DNA from: an uncultured Bacteroidales bacterium
GTDB lineage: Bacteria; Bacteroidota; Bacteroidia; Bacteroidales; UBA932
Assembly (NCBI GenBank): GCA_947630665.1
Contig: CANRID010000018.1
Span: 1 to 41,932, forward strand
DNA: 41,932 bases
Direction: 5' to 3'
This document shows, piece after piece, positions 8,110 through 16,463 of this stretch (position 1 is the first letter of the stretch; each line of letters begins with the position of its first letter). Made by a program: the position numbers and the translations under genes. Under the pieces are notes generated by a model. That model made no database searches. It had not been told where the DNA came from and was given only the letters and a program-made list of their open reading frames with translations.

Positions 8110-8949
8110 TTATTTTAATTGGATGTTATCGATCAGTCTTACCGGCCGGGCATATACTGCGCACCAGAGCCGGATATGCCGGGCTTCGTCCCAGCCGGAT
8201 ACCGGCTGGAGGGTTTCGGCATTTACGATCTCCACGTATTCCGTTTCCAGAAGCGGATTTTTATCGATTTCGGTCTTTACTTTTTCGGCTACCTGTTGCG
8301 GCGTGCTTTCTTTCATCCACTCCGCGGCGAGGCACAAGGTTTTGTAGATATGCGGGGCGGCTTCTCTTTGTCGGGAAGTAAGCAGCGTGTTTCGGGAACT
8401 TTTGGCCAGGCCGTCCTCTTCCCGGACGATAGGACACGGAACGATACGGACCGGATAGTTCAGATTCTTTACGAAATAACTGATAATGGCTACCTGCTGA
8501 AAATCTTTTTCTCCGAAATAGGCGCGGGCGGGTTTTACGATATCGAACAGCCGGGTCACTACCTGCGCCACTCCATTGAAATGTCCCGGGCGTCTGGGTC
8601 CCTCTCCGTAGCGGTCCAATCCTCCCAGGTCGAAGATCCGGTTATCTTCTTCCGGGTAAATGTCTTCCGTACGGGGAATGAATACGATATCCACGCCGGT
8701 CTCCTTTAGCAATACGCAGTCTTGCTCCGGATGGCGGGGGTAATTTTCCAGATCTTGTCTGTTATTGAACTGGGTGGGATTTACGAATATGCTTACGATC
8801 GTGTGGGAAGACTCCGAAACGGATTTTTTTACTAAGGAAATATGTCCCTGGTGCAGAGCTCCCATGGTGGGGACGAAACCAATATCCGATTTCCGTGGCA
8901 GCGACCGGTAAGCCGCTTCGAATTCAGACAAAGTTTTTGCGATAATCAT
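8110..8949 (-). CDS. panC: Pantothenate synthetase
   Basis: PanC condenses pantoate and beta-alanine with ATP to form pantothenate. The ATP-binding HIGH-like motif is seen in [10 protein letters not shown], and the KSSRN segment (the KMSKS-equivalent) follows later. I start at the ATG at 8949 ([10 protein letters not shown], 279 aa); the ATG 33 bases upstream would add an unusual Phe-rich leader. It heads the minus-strand operon with panD. A minus-strand TAGGTTTG box lies 31 bases upstream. Confidence 0.96.
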   Translation of the reverse strand: MIIAKTLSEFEAAYRSLPRKSDIGFVPTMGALHQGHISLVKKSVSESSHTIVSIFVNPTQFNNRQDLENYPRHPEQDCVLLKETGVDIVFIPRTEDIYPEEDNRIFDLGGLDRYGEGPRRPGHFNGVAQVVTRLFDIVKPARAYFGEKDFQQVAIISYFVKNLNYPVRIVPCPIVREEDGLAKSSRNTLLTSRQREAAPHIYKTLCLAAEWMKESTPQQVAEKVKTEIDKNPLLETEYVEIVNAETLQPVSGWDEARHIRLWCAVYARPVRLIDNIQLK

Positions 8950-8979
8950 TTTGCGTATGGTTTCAAAAAAAATTTTCTG

Positions 8980-8987
8980 CAAACCTA
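8980..8987 (-). promoter_or_regulatory. -7 promoter box of the panC operon (TAGGTTTG)
   Basis: The minus strand reads TAGGTTTG, matching TAnnTTTG, 31 bases upstream of the chosen panC start. It supports the start at 8949 over the ATG at 8982, which overlaps the box. Confidence 0.5.
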
Positions 8988-9004
8988 CAAAAAATTTAAA
9001 TTTC

Positions 9005-9012
9005 TATCTTTG
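9005..9012 (+). promoter_or_regulatory. -7 promoter box of the PfkB kinase gene (TATCTTTG)
   Basis: TATCTTTG matches TAnnTTTG, with a leader of about 55 nt to the ATG at 9074. It diverges from the panC promoter 18 bases away. Confidence 0.55.
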
Positions 9013-9073
9013 CTTTCCGTAAAAATCGCTTTGCATCATTTACGGTATATCCGATTCAAAAAACTTAGCAGGA

Positions 9074-10057
9074 ATGAAATCTGTTCTGGGAATAGGGAAC
9101 GCCCTTACCGATATTCTGGCCGTATTGCCGGATGATGATTTATTGAAGGAATTTCATTTGCCCAAAGGCAGCATGCAGCATGTGGACGAGGCTACGGGAA
9201 ATAAGATATGGCAGGCCCTCCGAAAAAAGGACATCCGGTATGTGCCGGGCGGATCGGCGGCCAATACCGTTGCCGGAACGGCCGTATTGGGTATGCCGTC
9301 GGGATTCATAGGAAAAGTGGGGGACGATGAATTGGGGTCTTTGTTCCGGACCGGACAGGAAGATGCAGGTATCAGACCTGTTCTTTTAAAGGGAAAAGCC
9401 GCTTCCGGCCGCGCGATGGTGTTCATTACCGCTCCCAATGCCGAGCGGACGTTTGCCGTTTATCTGGGGGCGGCCATCGAATTGGCGCCCGAGGACCTTG
9501 AGACCGCATATTTCCGTGGATATGATTATTTTCATATAGAAGGCTATTTGGTTCAGAATCGGGAATTGGTGCTCCGTGCCGTAGAACTGGCCCGGGCAGC
9601 CGGAATGATTGTTTCCTTGGATATGGCCAGCTATAATATCGTGGAAAGCAACGATGCTTTTCTGCACGATATTGTTGAAAATTACGTAGATATCGTTTTC
9701 GCCAATGAAGCCGAAGCCCGGGCGTTCACCGGAAAAGAGCCACGGAAAGCCTTGGACGAGATAGCCGGAATCTGCGAAATCGCCGTCGTGAAGTTGGGTC
9801 CCGACGGTTCTATGGTCAAAAAAGGGGATGAATATTATAAAATAGAGGCCCGTCCTGCCGAAGTCATAGATGCTACCGGCGCCGGGGACATATATGCCGC
9901 CGGTTTTCTTTATGCGCATTCCTGCGGTATGCCTGTCGGGATATGCGGGGAAGTCGGTTCCATCATATCCTCCAAAGTGGTGGAAGTCATCGGTCCCAAA
10001 ATAGATATCCCCCGCTGGGAAATCGCCAAGGAGCAGATCCGCCGCCTGATCGGATAA
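9074..10057 (+). CDS. PfkB-family kinase, probable adenosine kinase
   Basis: This ribokinase-fold enzyme phosphorylates a nucleoside or sugar, most likely adenosine. The N-terminal GIGNALTDILA segment and the PfkB signature around D266-ATGAGD272 (Asp272 the catalytic base) are both present. The glycine-rich VPGGSAANTV segment binds substrate. Length (327 aa) fits the adenosine-kinase-like subgroup common in Bacteroidetes, but sugar kinases look similar and specificity is inferred. It stands alone under its own promoter. Confidence 0.88.
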   Translation: MKSVLGIGNALTDILAVLPDDDLLKEFHLPKGSMQHVDEATGNKIWQALRKKDIRYVPGGSAANTVAGTAVLGMPSGFIGKVGDDELGSLFRTGQEDAGIRPVLLKGKAASGRAMVFITAPNAERTFAVYLGAAIELAPEDLETAYFRGYDYFHIEGYLVQNRELVLRAVELARAAGMIVSLDMASYNIVESNDAFLHDIVENYVDIVFANEAEARAFTGKEPRKALDEIAGICEIAVVKLGPDGSMVKKGDEYYKIEARPAEVIDATGAGDIYAAGFLYAHSCGMPVGICGEVGSIISSKVVEVIGPKIDIPRWEIAKEQIRRLIG

Positions 10058-10145
10058 TCTGATCGCTTCTCCCTAAAAATAGGTATTGCACGTTTGTTTT
10101 GAAAGCCGTTTTTTTGCAGATGTGAATCGAATGGTTGTAGAATTT

Positions 10146-10829
10146 ATGTCGAAATTCGTGAGAAAGTTTGCAAAAATGATGGGCGGTTTCAGATGCCTCA
10201 GGGGTATCGGGGAATTCGTCATGGCGGTTTGTATAGCGGGAGGATATGCGGTTTTTCTGCCGGGATGCGTGGAATATCCCGATTTTGAGCTTCCCGATGG
10301 GGTGTCTTCCGCGGTAATCGATGCGCGGGATTATGAAACCTGGGTTTATTTTTCTTTTGAAAAAGGCGGTACGGTGCCGGCGCCGGAGGATTTTAAAAAC
10401 GACAGGGGATGGGATATGGCGTTTCACAGGTGGAATGTCCGTACCAACGGAGGGGAGAGCGGCTGTGGCGAGGGAGGCGCGTGGATGACGCCCGCTTCCG
10501 GGTTAGAGTATGAGGAATTGTATAAGTTGCTGGTACAGTCCGTTAAGAATATGATTCCCGACGGGACTGTCAAAACCTATATGAAGGTTCCGGATATGCA
10601 GGCCGCCGGGGACGGAGACCAGCGGGTGGAAGTCCCGGCGAGTACGGAGCTGGCCCGATGGATGACCGTGACCATGTCCACGATTCCTCCTTCTTACAAT
10701 CTGGCGGAGAATGTGTTTTTTGTCCGCACCGCTTCGGGGAAGCATGCCGCCGTGAAATTTACCAATTATATGAATGAGAAAGCCGTTAAAGGCTATGTGA
10801 ATTTCGAATATATTTATCCGTTGGACTGA
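10146..10829 (+). CDS. hmuY: HmuY-family haem-binding lipoprotein (haemophore)
   Basis: HmuY is a surface lipoprotein that strips haem from host haemoproteins and hands it to HmuR. The signal peptide ends in a lipobox, FLPGC (Cys41 from this start). The family-conserved segment GWDMAFHRWNVRTNGG is clear, as is a GGAWMT element. I start at the ATG at 10146; a TTG at 10086 and an ATG at 10131 are in frame, and MM further in is also possible, but all give the same mature protein. The stop overlaps the hmuR start (TGATG), which implies translational coupling. Confidence 0.88.
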   Translation: MSKFVRKFAKMMGGFRCLRGIGEFVMAVCIAGGYAVFLPGCVEYPDFELPDGVSSAVIDARDYETWVYFSFEKGGTVPAPEDFKNDRGWDMAFHRWNVRTNGGESGCGEGGAWMTPASGLEYEELYKLLVQSVKNMIPDGTVKTYMKVPDMQAAGDGDQRVEVPASTELARWMTVTMSTIPPSYNLAENVFFVRTASGKHAAVKFTNYMNEKAVKGYVNFEYIYPLD

Positions 10830-12814
10830 TGAGAAGAATTTGTATTGTAACGGGATTATCGGTTTTATTGGGCTGGCCGGGTATTTTGCTGCCGGCGGCC
10901 GGAAAAACATTTCCGGATAGGGATACGGTAAAAAATTCCGTATCGGAGCGGCTGGACGAAGTGGTGGTTACCGGTACCCGTACCCGAAAGGCGTTGAAAG
11001 ATGTTCCGGTGGTGACCCGGTTGATTACGGCGGAGGAAATTAAAAAGGAATCTCCCCGTTCCCTGACGGATTTGTTGGAGACGGAATTGCCCGGAATAGA
11101 GTTCACCCGCACCGAAGGGGTAACCAATAGCGTCACTTTTCAGGGCTTGGGGGCGAATTATCTGCTGATTTTAGTGGATGGGGAACGGATGGCCGGGGAG
11201 ACCCAGCGGAGCAATCCCGATTTCAATAGAATCGATATCGATGATGTGGAGAGGATAGAGATTGTAAAAGGCGCCATGTCCACTTTATACGGTTCGGGAG
11301 CGGTGGCCGGGGTGATAAACATTATTACCCGGGGAGCCCGGAAGCCGTTCCATGCCGGCGCACAGGCCCAATACGATACGGAAGGAGAACAAAAATACGG
11401 GGCGAATATCGGGGCGAAAATCCGTCGGGATAAAAACAAGAACGGTGCGGAACCTCAGGGGGAGTTTTCTGTCTATACTTCCGGAATGGCCAATATAAAA
11501 GAAAGATATTTTGTGGAAGGGACAGAAATAGAAGGGTTTAAAAATTTTTCTCTGACCCAGAAAGCCGGGTATGCCGTACATGACAAATGGTCCCTTTCCG
11601 CCAAAGGTACTTTTTATCATCATGAACGGTACAATGCCGGAAAAGCGGGGGAATTGATGCATGACATATACCGGGACTGGAATGCGTTGGTCAAAGGGGA
11701 GTATAAGTTCAGCCCCCGCAGCAGTATGGAAATTTCGTATAATTTCGACGATTACAGCAAATACGGGAAATATTTCCGCTTGAGAAAAATGGAGCGGAAT
11801 TATAAGGACATTATCCATAATCCCAAAGTCATGTTCGTGACGGAGGCTATCCGGAAAAACACTTTGATTGCCGGAGCGGAAGTGTTGGACGAGAGCCTGG
11901 ATACCTATCAGTTCAGGGATTCCGCCAAGAAAAGCGCCGTTCAGTCGGCTGTTTTCGTGCAGGATGATTATCTGATAAATAATAAGTTGTCTTTACAGGC
12001 GGGAGTGCGGTTGGATTATCATAACGGCTATGGCGGGGTGCATGTCAGCCCCAAATTGTCGGCTATGTTCAAGACGGGGGCCTGGACGTTCCGCGGCGGG
12101 TATGCGGCCGGTTTCAGGACGCCGACGTTAAAGGAATTATATACCAGCTGGGATCATCAGGGTATGTTCATTTTAGCGGGAAATCCGGATCTGAAGCCGG
12201 AAAAGAGCCATAATCTTCAATTGTCGGCCGAATATACCCGGGGGCCGATAGACGTTTCGCTGAACGGATATTATAATCATATTTACGACAAAATAGCCAC
12301 GATATGGAATGCTACCCAGGATACCAGTTTCTACAGCAATATAGACCATGCGAATATCTACGGTGCGGATGCCAATATAAGGGCCCGGCTGTCTGAACAT
12401 TTTACCCTGAAGGCCGGGTATGCCTATGTGAACGACCGGCAAATGGTGGACGGTTTCAATACTTCGGCTACCCGCCCTCATTCGGCTACCCTGCGGATAG
12501 AATATAATTTCAACGCCTGGAAATGCCCGTTTACGGTGGGGGTGAACGGCCGTTATTTGGGCAGTGTAACCGCCTACAGCCGTAATTCGGACCGGGAAGA
12601 ATTTGTCGGGACCTATTATGAAGGCTATTCTATATGGAAAATAACCTGTGCGGGCGACCTTCCCCGGGGAATACGGCTGAATCTGGGCGTAAACAATTTG
12701 TTCGATTATAAACCGGAAACGATTACCTATAATGCCGGAATCACACGGGGGATAACCTTCTTTGCAGGGTTGTCCGTCTCCATAGACGAGATGTTCGGAT
12801 TATGTAAAAAATAA
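10829..12814 (+). CDS. hmuR: TonB-dependent haem receptor, HmuR type
   Basis: This outer-membrane, TonB-powered receptor takes haem from HmuY. A TonB-box-like EVVVTGT occurs near residue 44, followed by a plug domain (about residues 55-160, with VDGERM and GAMSTLYGSGAVAGVINI) and a 22-strand-type barrel to residue 661. The start overlaps the hmuY stop by one base. The other genes of a typical hmuYRSTUV cluster are not seen downstream; a secreted peptidase gene follows four bases after the stop instead. The HmuR assignment rests mainly on the HmuY neighbour. Confidence 0.9.
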   Translation: MRRICIVTGLSVLLGWPGILLPAAGKTFPDRDTVKNSVSERLDEVVVTGTRTRKALKDVPVVTRLITAEEIKKESPRSLTDLLETELPGIEFTRTEGVTNSVTFQGLGANYLLILVDGERMAGETQRSNPDFNRIDIDDVERIEIVKGAMSTLYGSGAVAGVINIITRGARKPFHAGAQAQYDTEGEQKYGANIGAKIRRDKNKNGAEPQGEFSVYTSGMANIKERYFVEGTEIEGFKNFSLTQKAGYAVHDKWSLSAKGTFYHHERYNAGKAGELMHDIYRDWNALVKGEYKFSPRSSMEISYNFDDYSKYGKYFRLRKMERNYKDIIHNPKVMFVTEAIRKNTLIAGAEVLDESLDTYQFRDSAKKSAVQSAVFVQDDYLINNKLSLQAGVRLDYHNGYGGVHVSPKLSAMFKTGAWTFRGGYAAGFRTPTLKELYTSWDHQGMFILAGNPDLKPEKSHNLQLSAEYTRGPIDVSLNGYYNHIYDKIATIWNATQDTSFYSNIDHANIYGADANIRARLSEHFTLKAGYAYVNDRQMVDGFNTSATRPHSATLRIEYNFNAWKCPFTVGVNGRYLGSVTAYSRNSDREEFVGTYYEGYSIWKITCAGDLPRGIRLNLGVNNLFDYKPETITYNAGITRGITFFAGLSVSIDEMFGLCKK

Positions 12815-12818
12815 GGAT

Positions 12819-14708
12819 ATGAGATTGCTAATGTGTATAATGGCCTTGGGCCTTTTCGATATGGCTCAGGCGCAGATACAGCCTGTAAAAAACGGGAAGG
12901 AACTTTCTTCCCGACAGATTGTCGAATATCTTGCTTCGGATTCGTTAGAGGGGCGTTTTCCCGGAAGTCGGGGCGACTCACTGGCACGTTCCTTTATTGT
13001 CGGGCGTATGGAAGAGCTCGGTCTGGAGCCTTGTCTTGAGACTCCCGACGGGGAAAAAACCTATTTCCAGCCGTTCCAGTTGATTCTTTCCCGCAAAGTC
13101 GAGGGAGAAAATTTTCTCCGGATCGGCAAGGATCCTGTCGGGGAGACGGAGATGGAGCTGGGCGCGGATTATTATCCCGCTTCTTTTAGCGGAAACGGAT
13201 GTTTCAGCGGTCCGGCGGTAGGAATAGGCTGGGGCTTGCAGATAAATGGGGGATCCGGCCGGATGGATGATTATGGGAATGTGGATGTAAAAGGGAAATG
13301 CGTGGTAATTACCGACGGTTTGCCTCCCCGGCTGGCTGCTATCGTAAACGGAACATCCGAAAAGGAAGTTTCAGCCCCTACGGATAATGGTTCGGGGCTA
13401 AGGGCAAAGTCCGGGGCGATGCCGTCCCGGATGACGGAAGAAATCAAGGCTTTGGGAAATGCCCGGAACAAGGCCTTGACCGCACAGGATCGGGGTGCCG
13501 CTGCGGTAATTCTGATAACCTTTTCCGCAGGGGAGGAAAACGGGTCCGGAGAGGATCTCGTATGGACCGCCTCGAAGGATTTTCCTGTAAATATTCCCGT
13601 GGTGAAGGTCAGCCGGAGGGCCGCGGAAAAGATGTTCCCGGAACTGATTGCGGAGAGAGAAGCTGTCGGGAAGGGAATATATGCTGCAAATACCGGAAAT
13701 GGGGAGAGAAAGGACGTCCTGGTGCGGCTGGGCGTTGCTGTCAGTCAGGTTGCCGCCGCTGCCTGCAACATTGTAGGGATGGTGCCGGGCCGTACGGATG
13801 AGTATATTGTAATAGGCGCTCATTATGATCATCTGGGGTACGGCGGTTCCGGTTCGGGATCGAGACGCCCCGATACGACGGCTGTCCATCCCGGGGCGGA
13901 CGACAATGCTTCCGGCATAGCGGGAATTTTGTATTTGGCACGGAAATATTCCGGAACCGTTCCTGAAAAAGGGCTTATATTTGCGGCATTCGGCGCGGAA
14001 GAAGAGGGCGTGGTGGGTTCGAAATATTTTGCGGATCATCTTCCCGTACCCCGGGAGAAAGTGGAGGCGATGTTTAATTTCGATATGATCGGAAATTTGA
14101 GAGGATCGGCTTTATCTGTCGGTGGAACCGGTACGGCGCTCCAGACAGATTCTTTGCTGGGAGTCGCCTCCCGAGTGATGCCGGGCCTGAAGATCAAGTC
14201 GTCTCCCGAGGGACACGGTCCGTCCGATCACGCTTCGTTTTATGCGAAAAAGCTGCCGGTATTTTATTTTACATCCGGCGGGACGTTGGACTATCATACT
14301 CCCGAAGATAAGGCGGATAGGTTGAACTATGCAGGTCTGGACTCCATCGCCGCCTTTGCCGGCGTATTGATGGAGGAAGTGATGAAGCTGCCTCGGGGCC
14401 TCTCTTTCCGGGAGGCGGGAAACTCCGGGACATCTCCCATGCGAGGCGGTTTTAAAGTTACTTTGGGGCTTATGCCCGATGTTACGGGGTCGTCCAACGA
14501 CGGACTCCGGGCCGAGGTGGTTGTAAAAGGAAAGCCCGCCGATCGGGCAGGAATGAAGTCGGGGGATGTGATAATAGAAATCAACGGATTGTCGGTGAGT
14601 AATATAGAGGATTATATGGCCCGGTTGAGGACGCTTCGTGCAGGAGAAATCGCCAAAGTAAAAGTGCGGCGGGGCGGCGATATCCTCCAATTGGAAATCC
14701 GGCTTTGA
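12819..14708 (+). CDS. Secreted M28 zinc aminopeptidase with C-terminal PDZ domain
   Basis: This exported di-zinc peptidase probably trims peptides from their N-terminus. The signal peptide ends near MAQAQ. M28 metal ligands are visible: His335 (GAHYDHLG), Asp361 (PGADDNASG), Glu394-395 (GAEEEG), Asp in FDMIG, and His in SDHASF. A PA-like insertion probably lies between the N-terminal segment and the first ligand. Residues about 540-629 form a PDZ domain (GMKSGDVIIEINGL). It begins four bases after hmuR, with AAGGA just before the ATG, so it is the third gene of the haem operon. Its substrate is unknown; a role in digesting haemoprotein is inferred only from position. Confidence 0.92.
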   Translation: MRLLMCIMALGLFDMAQAQIQPVKNGKELSSRQIVEYLASDSLEGRFPGSRGDSLARSFIVGRMEELGLEPCLETPDGEKTYFQPFQLILSRKVEGENFLRIGKDPVGETEMELGADYYPASFSGNGCFSGPAVGIGWGLQINGGSGRMDDYGNVDVKGKCVVITDGLPPRLAAIVNGTSEKEVSAPTDNGSGLRAKSGAMPSRMTEEIKALGNARNKALTAQDRGAAAVILITFSAGEENGSGEDLVWTASKDFPVNIPVVKVSRRAAEKMFPELIAEREAVGKGIYAANTGNGERKDVLVRLGVAVSQVAAAACNIVGMVPGRTDEYIVIGAHYDHLGYGGSGSGSRRPDTTAVHPGADDNASGIAGILYLARKYSGTVPEKGLIFAAFGAEEEGVVGSKYFADHLPVPREKVEAMFNFDMIGNLRGSALSVGGTGTALQTDSLLGVASRVMPGLKIKSSPEGHGPSDHASFYAKKLPVFYFTSGGTLDYHTPEDKADRLNYAGLDSIAAFAGVLMEEVMKLPRGLSFREAGNSGTSPMRGGFKVTLGLMPDVTGSSNDGLRAEVVVKGKPADRAGMKSGDVIIEINGLSVSNIEDYMARLRTLRAGEIAKVKVRRGGDILQLEIRL

Positions 14709-14773
14709 GATCCCGGAGTCCGGATTATGCCGAGGTGGCGGTGAATTTGCCATGCCACTTTTGAGATGGGTTG

Positions 14774-16048
14774 TCAGTCTTTTAAGCATCCAATGGGAAC
14801 TACATAAACTCCGTCTGTACGTCGATAGGCGAATTTTCCTGTTGCCGTCAACACCATTAAGAAGGAGGGGGCTTTCATTTTGTCCGTATCAATCTTTGCA
14901 GCCAATGTTTTTAAGGTAGTTGCGCCTTGCTCTATAAGTTGGTCTCCACCAAGTTTTATTTCAATAAGGCCGAATTTGCCATTACGCAGGTGGACAACCG
15001 CGTCACATTCGAGTCCATACTTGTTTCGAAAATGATAGACTTGTCCGTCTAAAGCACTTGTAAATACGCGTAAATCCCGGACACAGAGTGTCTCAAACAA
15101 CAGCCCCATTGTCCTCAGGTCATTAATCAGGTCCTTGGGGCCGAGGCCCAAAGCGGCAACAGCTATTGACGGATCAACAAAGTACCTGGTATCGGATGTA
15201 CGAATAGCTGTTTTTGAGCGCAGATTAGGATTCCACGCAACAGAATCTTCTATGACAAAAATTTTTTTCAGAGCGTCAATATAAGAAGCAACTGTTTTTA
15301 CATCCGTCGATTCTTCATCATTTACTTTCATATCTTCTACGATTGTACTGATGGGAACCTGTGAACCTTGATGCCGGGCATACGAACGCATCAATCGTTT
15401 TGCCCGTTCTTGATTGCGCCGAACGCCATCTACACGAGAAATGTCCGAACGCGTTACGGCGTCATAATAGTATTTTACCTGATCCAAAGCAATATCTCCT
15501 GTTTGCAAGGATGCACGAGGCCATCCTCCCCGACAAATTAAAAAAGCAATGTCATCAAGCGACAATTTACTGATTCCCATTATATTGACTGGGGTTTCAA
15601 ACATGCCCTCCAAACTCACCTCTCCAGAAGATTCTCCCGATTCGTATAAACTCATGGGACGCATTGTCAGCCATGCAAATCGGCCGGCTCCTGAATGATG
15701 AATTTCTTCTGTTTTTGCAGGCACAGCGGAACCAGTTAAAATGAAAAGGCCTTCGCCTTCTCTATGATCAACTTCAAAACGGATTGTATCCCACAATTTA
15801 GGAGCAAGTTGCCATTCATCCACCAATATGGGGGATTCCCCGACCAACAACGCCTTAGGATTTATATCGGCCATACGGAGATTCTGTTCTTTGTACAAAG
15901 GATCGTCCATGTAGATGATTGTGGATGCATGTTGCTCAGCGGTCGTGGTTTTACCACACCATTTAGGTCCTTCAATCAAAACGGCTCCGATACCCGCCAG
16001 TTTTCGTTGCAACTCCTTATCCGCAATTCTCGGTTTATATGTCTTCAT
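14774..16048 (-). CDS. AAA ATPase with C-terminal DUF4143 domain (COG1373 family)
   Basis: This is a P-loop ATPase of unknown biological role, common and often multi-copy in Bacteroidetes. Walker A is GPKWCGKTT (Lys33), with a Walker B-like ILVDEW. The C-terminal DUF4143 region holds a nuclease-fold-like segment, LECDAVVHLRN then GLIEIKLGG, resembling PD-(D/E)XK. I start at the ATG at 16048 (MKTYKPRI, 424 aa); a further ATG 33 bases upstream lies too close to the TATCTTTG promoter box. It is a single-gene unit at the left edge of the AT-richer island and converges on the M28 gene. Confidence 0.88.
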   Translation of the reverse strand: MKTYKPRIADKELQRKLAGIGAVLIEGPKWCGKTTTAEQHASTIIYMDDPLYKEQNLRMADINPKALLVGESPILVDEWQLAPKLWDTIRFEVDHREGEGLFILTGSAVPAKTEEIHHSGAGRFAWLTMRPMSLYESGESSGEVSLEGMFETPVNIMGISKLSLDDIAFLICRGGWPRASLQTGDIALDQVKYYYDAVTRSDISRVDGVRRNQERAKRLMRSYARHQGSQVPISTIVEDMKVNDEESTDVKTVASYIDALKKIFVIEDSVAWNPNLRSKTAIRTSDTRYFVDPSIAVAALGLGPKDLINDLRTMGLLFETLCVRDLRVFTSALDGQVYHFRNKYGLECDAVVHLRNGKFGLIEIKLGGDQLIEQGATTLKTLAAKIDTDKMKAPSFLMVLTATGKFAYRRTDGVYVVPIGCLKD

Positions 16049-16069
16049 ACTTATATGCTGATTACAAGG

Positions 16070-16077
16070 CAAAGATA
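16070..16077 (-). promoter_or_regulatory. -7 promoter box of the AAA/DUF4143 gene (TATCTTTG)
   Basis: The minus strand reads TATCTTTG, matching TAnnTTTG, 21 bases upstream of the ATG at 16048. This gives a very short leader. Confidence 0.55.
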
Positions 16078-16392
16078 ACACTATATCTCAAAATTACCAT
16101 ATATGGCTAAATAAAATTACCTATTTTGGCTAAAAAATATATCGTCATTCGGCTATGAATGTGCTGGATCGTTGCACCAGCCTGTACCAGCCTGGAAAAG
16201 TAAACACCGGCAACATTTTTATTCTATCGGTGTAAAAAATTCGCAATTTATTCATTAACTTTTGCAAGAAAAGATAACTTGCTTAGAATAAATCGGTTGG
16301 TCGGATTGCTTGAAAATTGGGTAACGAGATAGCAACCGTTCGTATTTCTGAACTCTTCATTGTTATGCTTCAATGTGATAACTCTGACGGCA

Positions 16393-16400
16393 CAAAGGTA
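16393..16400 (-). promoter_or_regulatory. Solitary minus-strand -7 box (TACCTTTG)
   Basis: The minus strand reads TACCTTTG, matching TAnnTTTG and identical to the DUF1016 promoter box at 17614-17621. It lies immediately downstream of that gene's terminator. The nearest minus-strand gene, the AAA ATPase, starts 345 bases further on and has its own box. Confidence 0.35.
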
Positions 16401-16402
16401 AT

Positions 16403-16458
16403 AAAAGAAACGCAGACAAAAACGAATGATGATTATTTTCTTTTGTCTGCGTTCTTTT
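16403..16458 (-). terminator. Long-stem terminator of the DUF1016 gene
   Basis: AACGCAGACAAAA (left arm, within 16403-16421) and TTTTGTCTGCGTT (right arm, from 16441) pair over 13 bases. Flanking A/T bases extend the stem to about 18 pairs with one bulge. On the minus strand a T-rich tract follows. It lies just past the DUF1016 stop at 16464. With A and T tracts on both sides it could also act on the plus strand. Confidence 0.7.
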
Positions 16459-16463
16459 CTTAT

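Larger units (their letters stand above)
16078..16463. other. 386-base gene-free stretch with a solitary promoter box and stem-loops
   Basis: No convincing gene is seen. The stretch is AT-rich and holds a tandem ACCAGCCTG/ACCAGCCTG duplication near 16180, a hairpin ACACCG (16204-16209)/CGGTGT (16228-16233), a minus-strand TACCTTTG box (16393-16400) with no start codon close behind it, and the terminator of the DUF1016 gene at its right end. It may be the residue of a deleted gene whose promoter survives. Confidence 0.4.

Noticed and set aside
10086-10145. TTG start that would lengthen HmuY by 20 residues
   Set aside because: The added residues do not improve the signal peptide, and possible promoter sequence overlaps this stretch; ATG starts at 10131 or 10146 suffice.
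15361-16078. Small plus-strand frames across the AAA/DUF4143 gene
   Set aside because: They are antisense shadows without motifs, promoter boxes or plausible starts.
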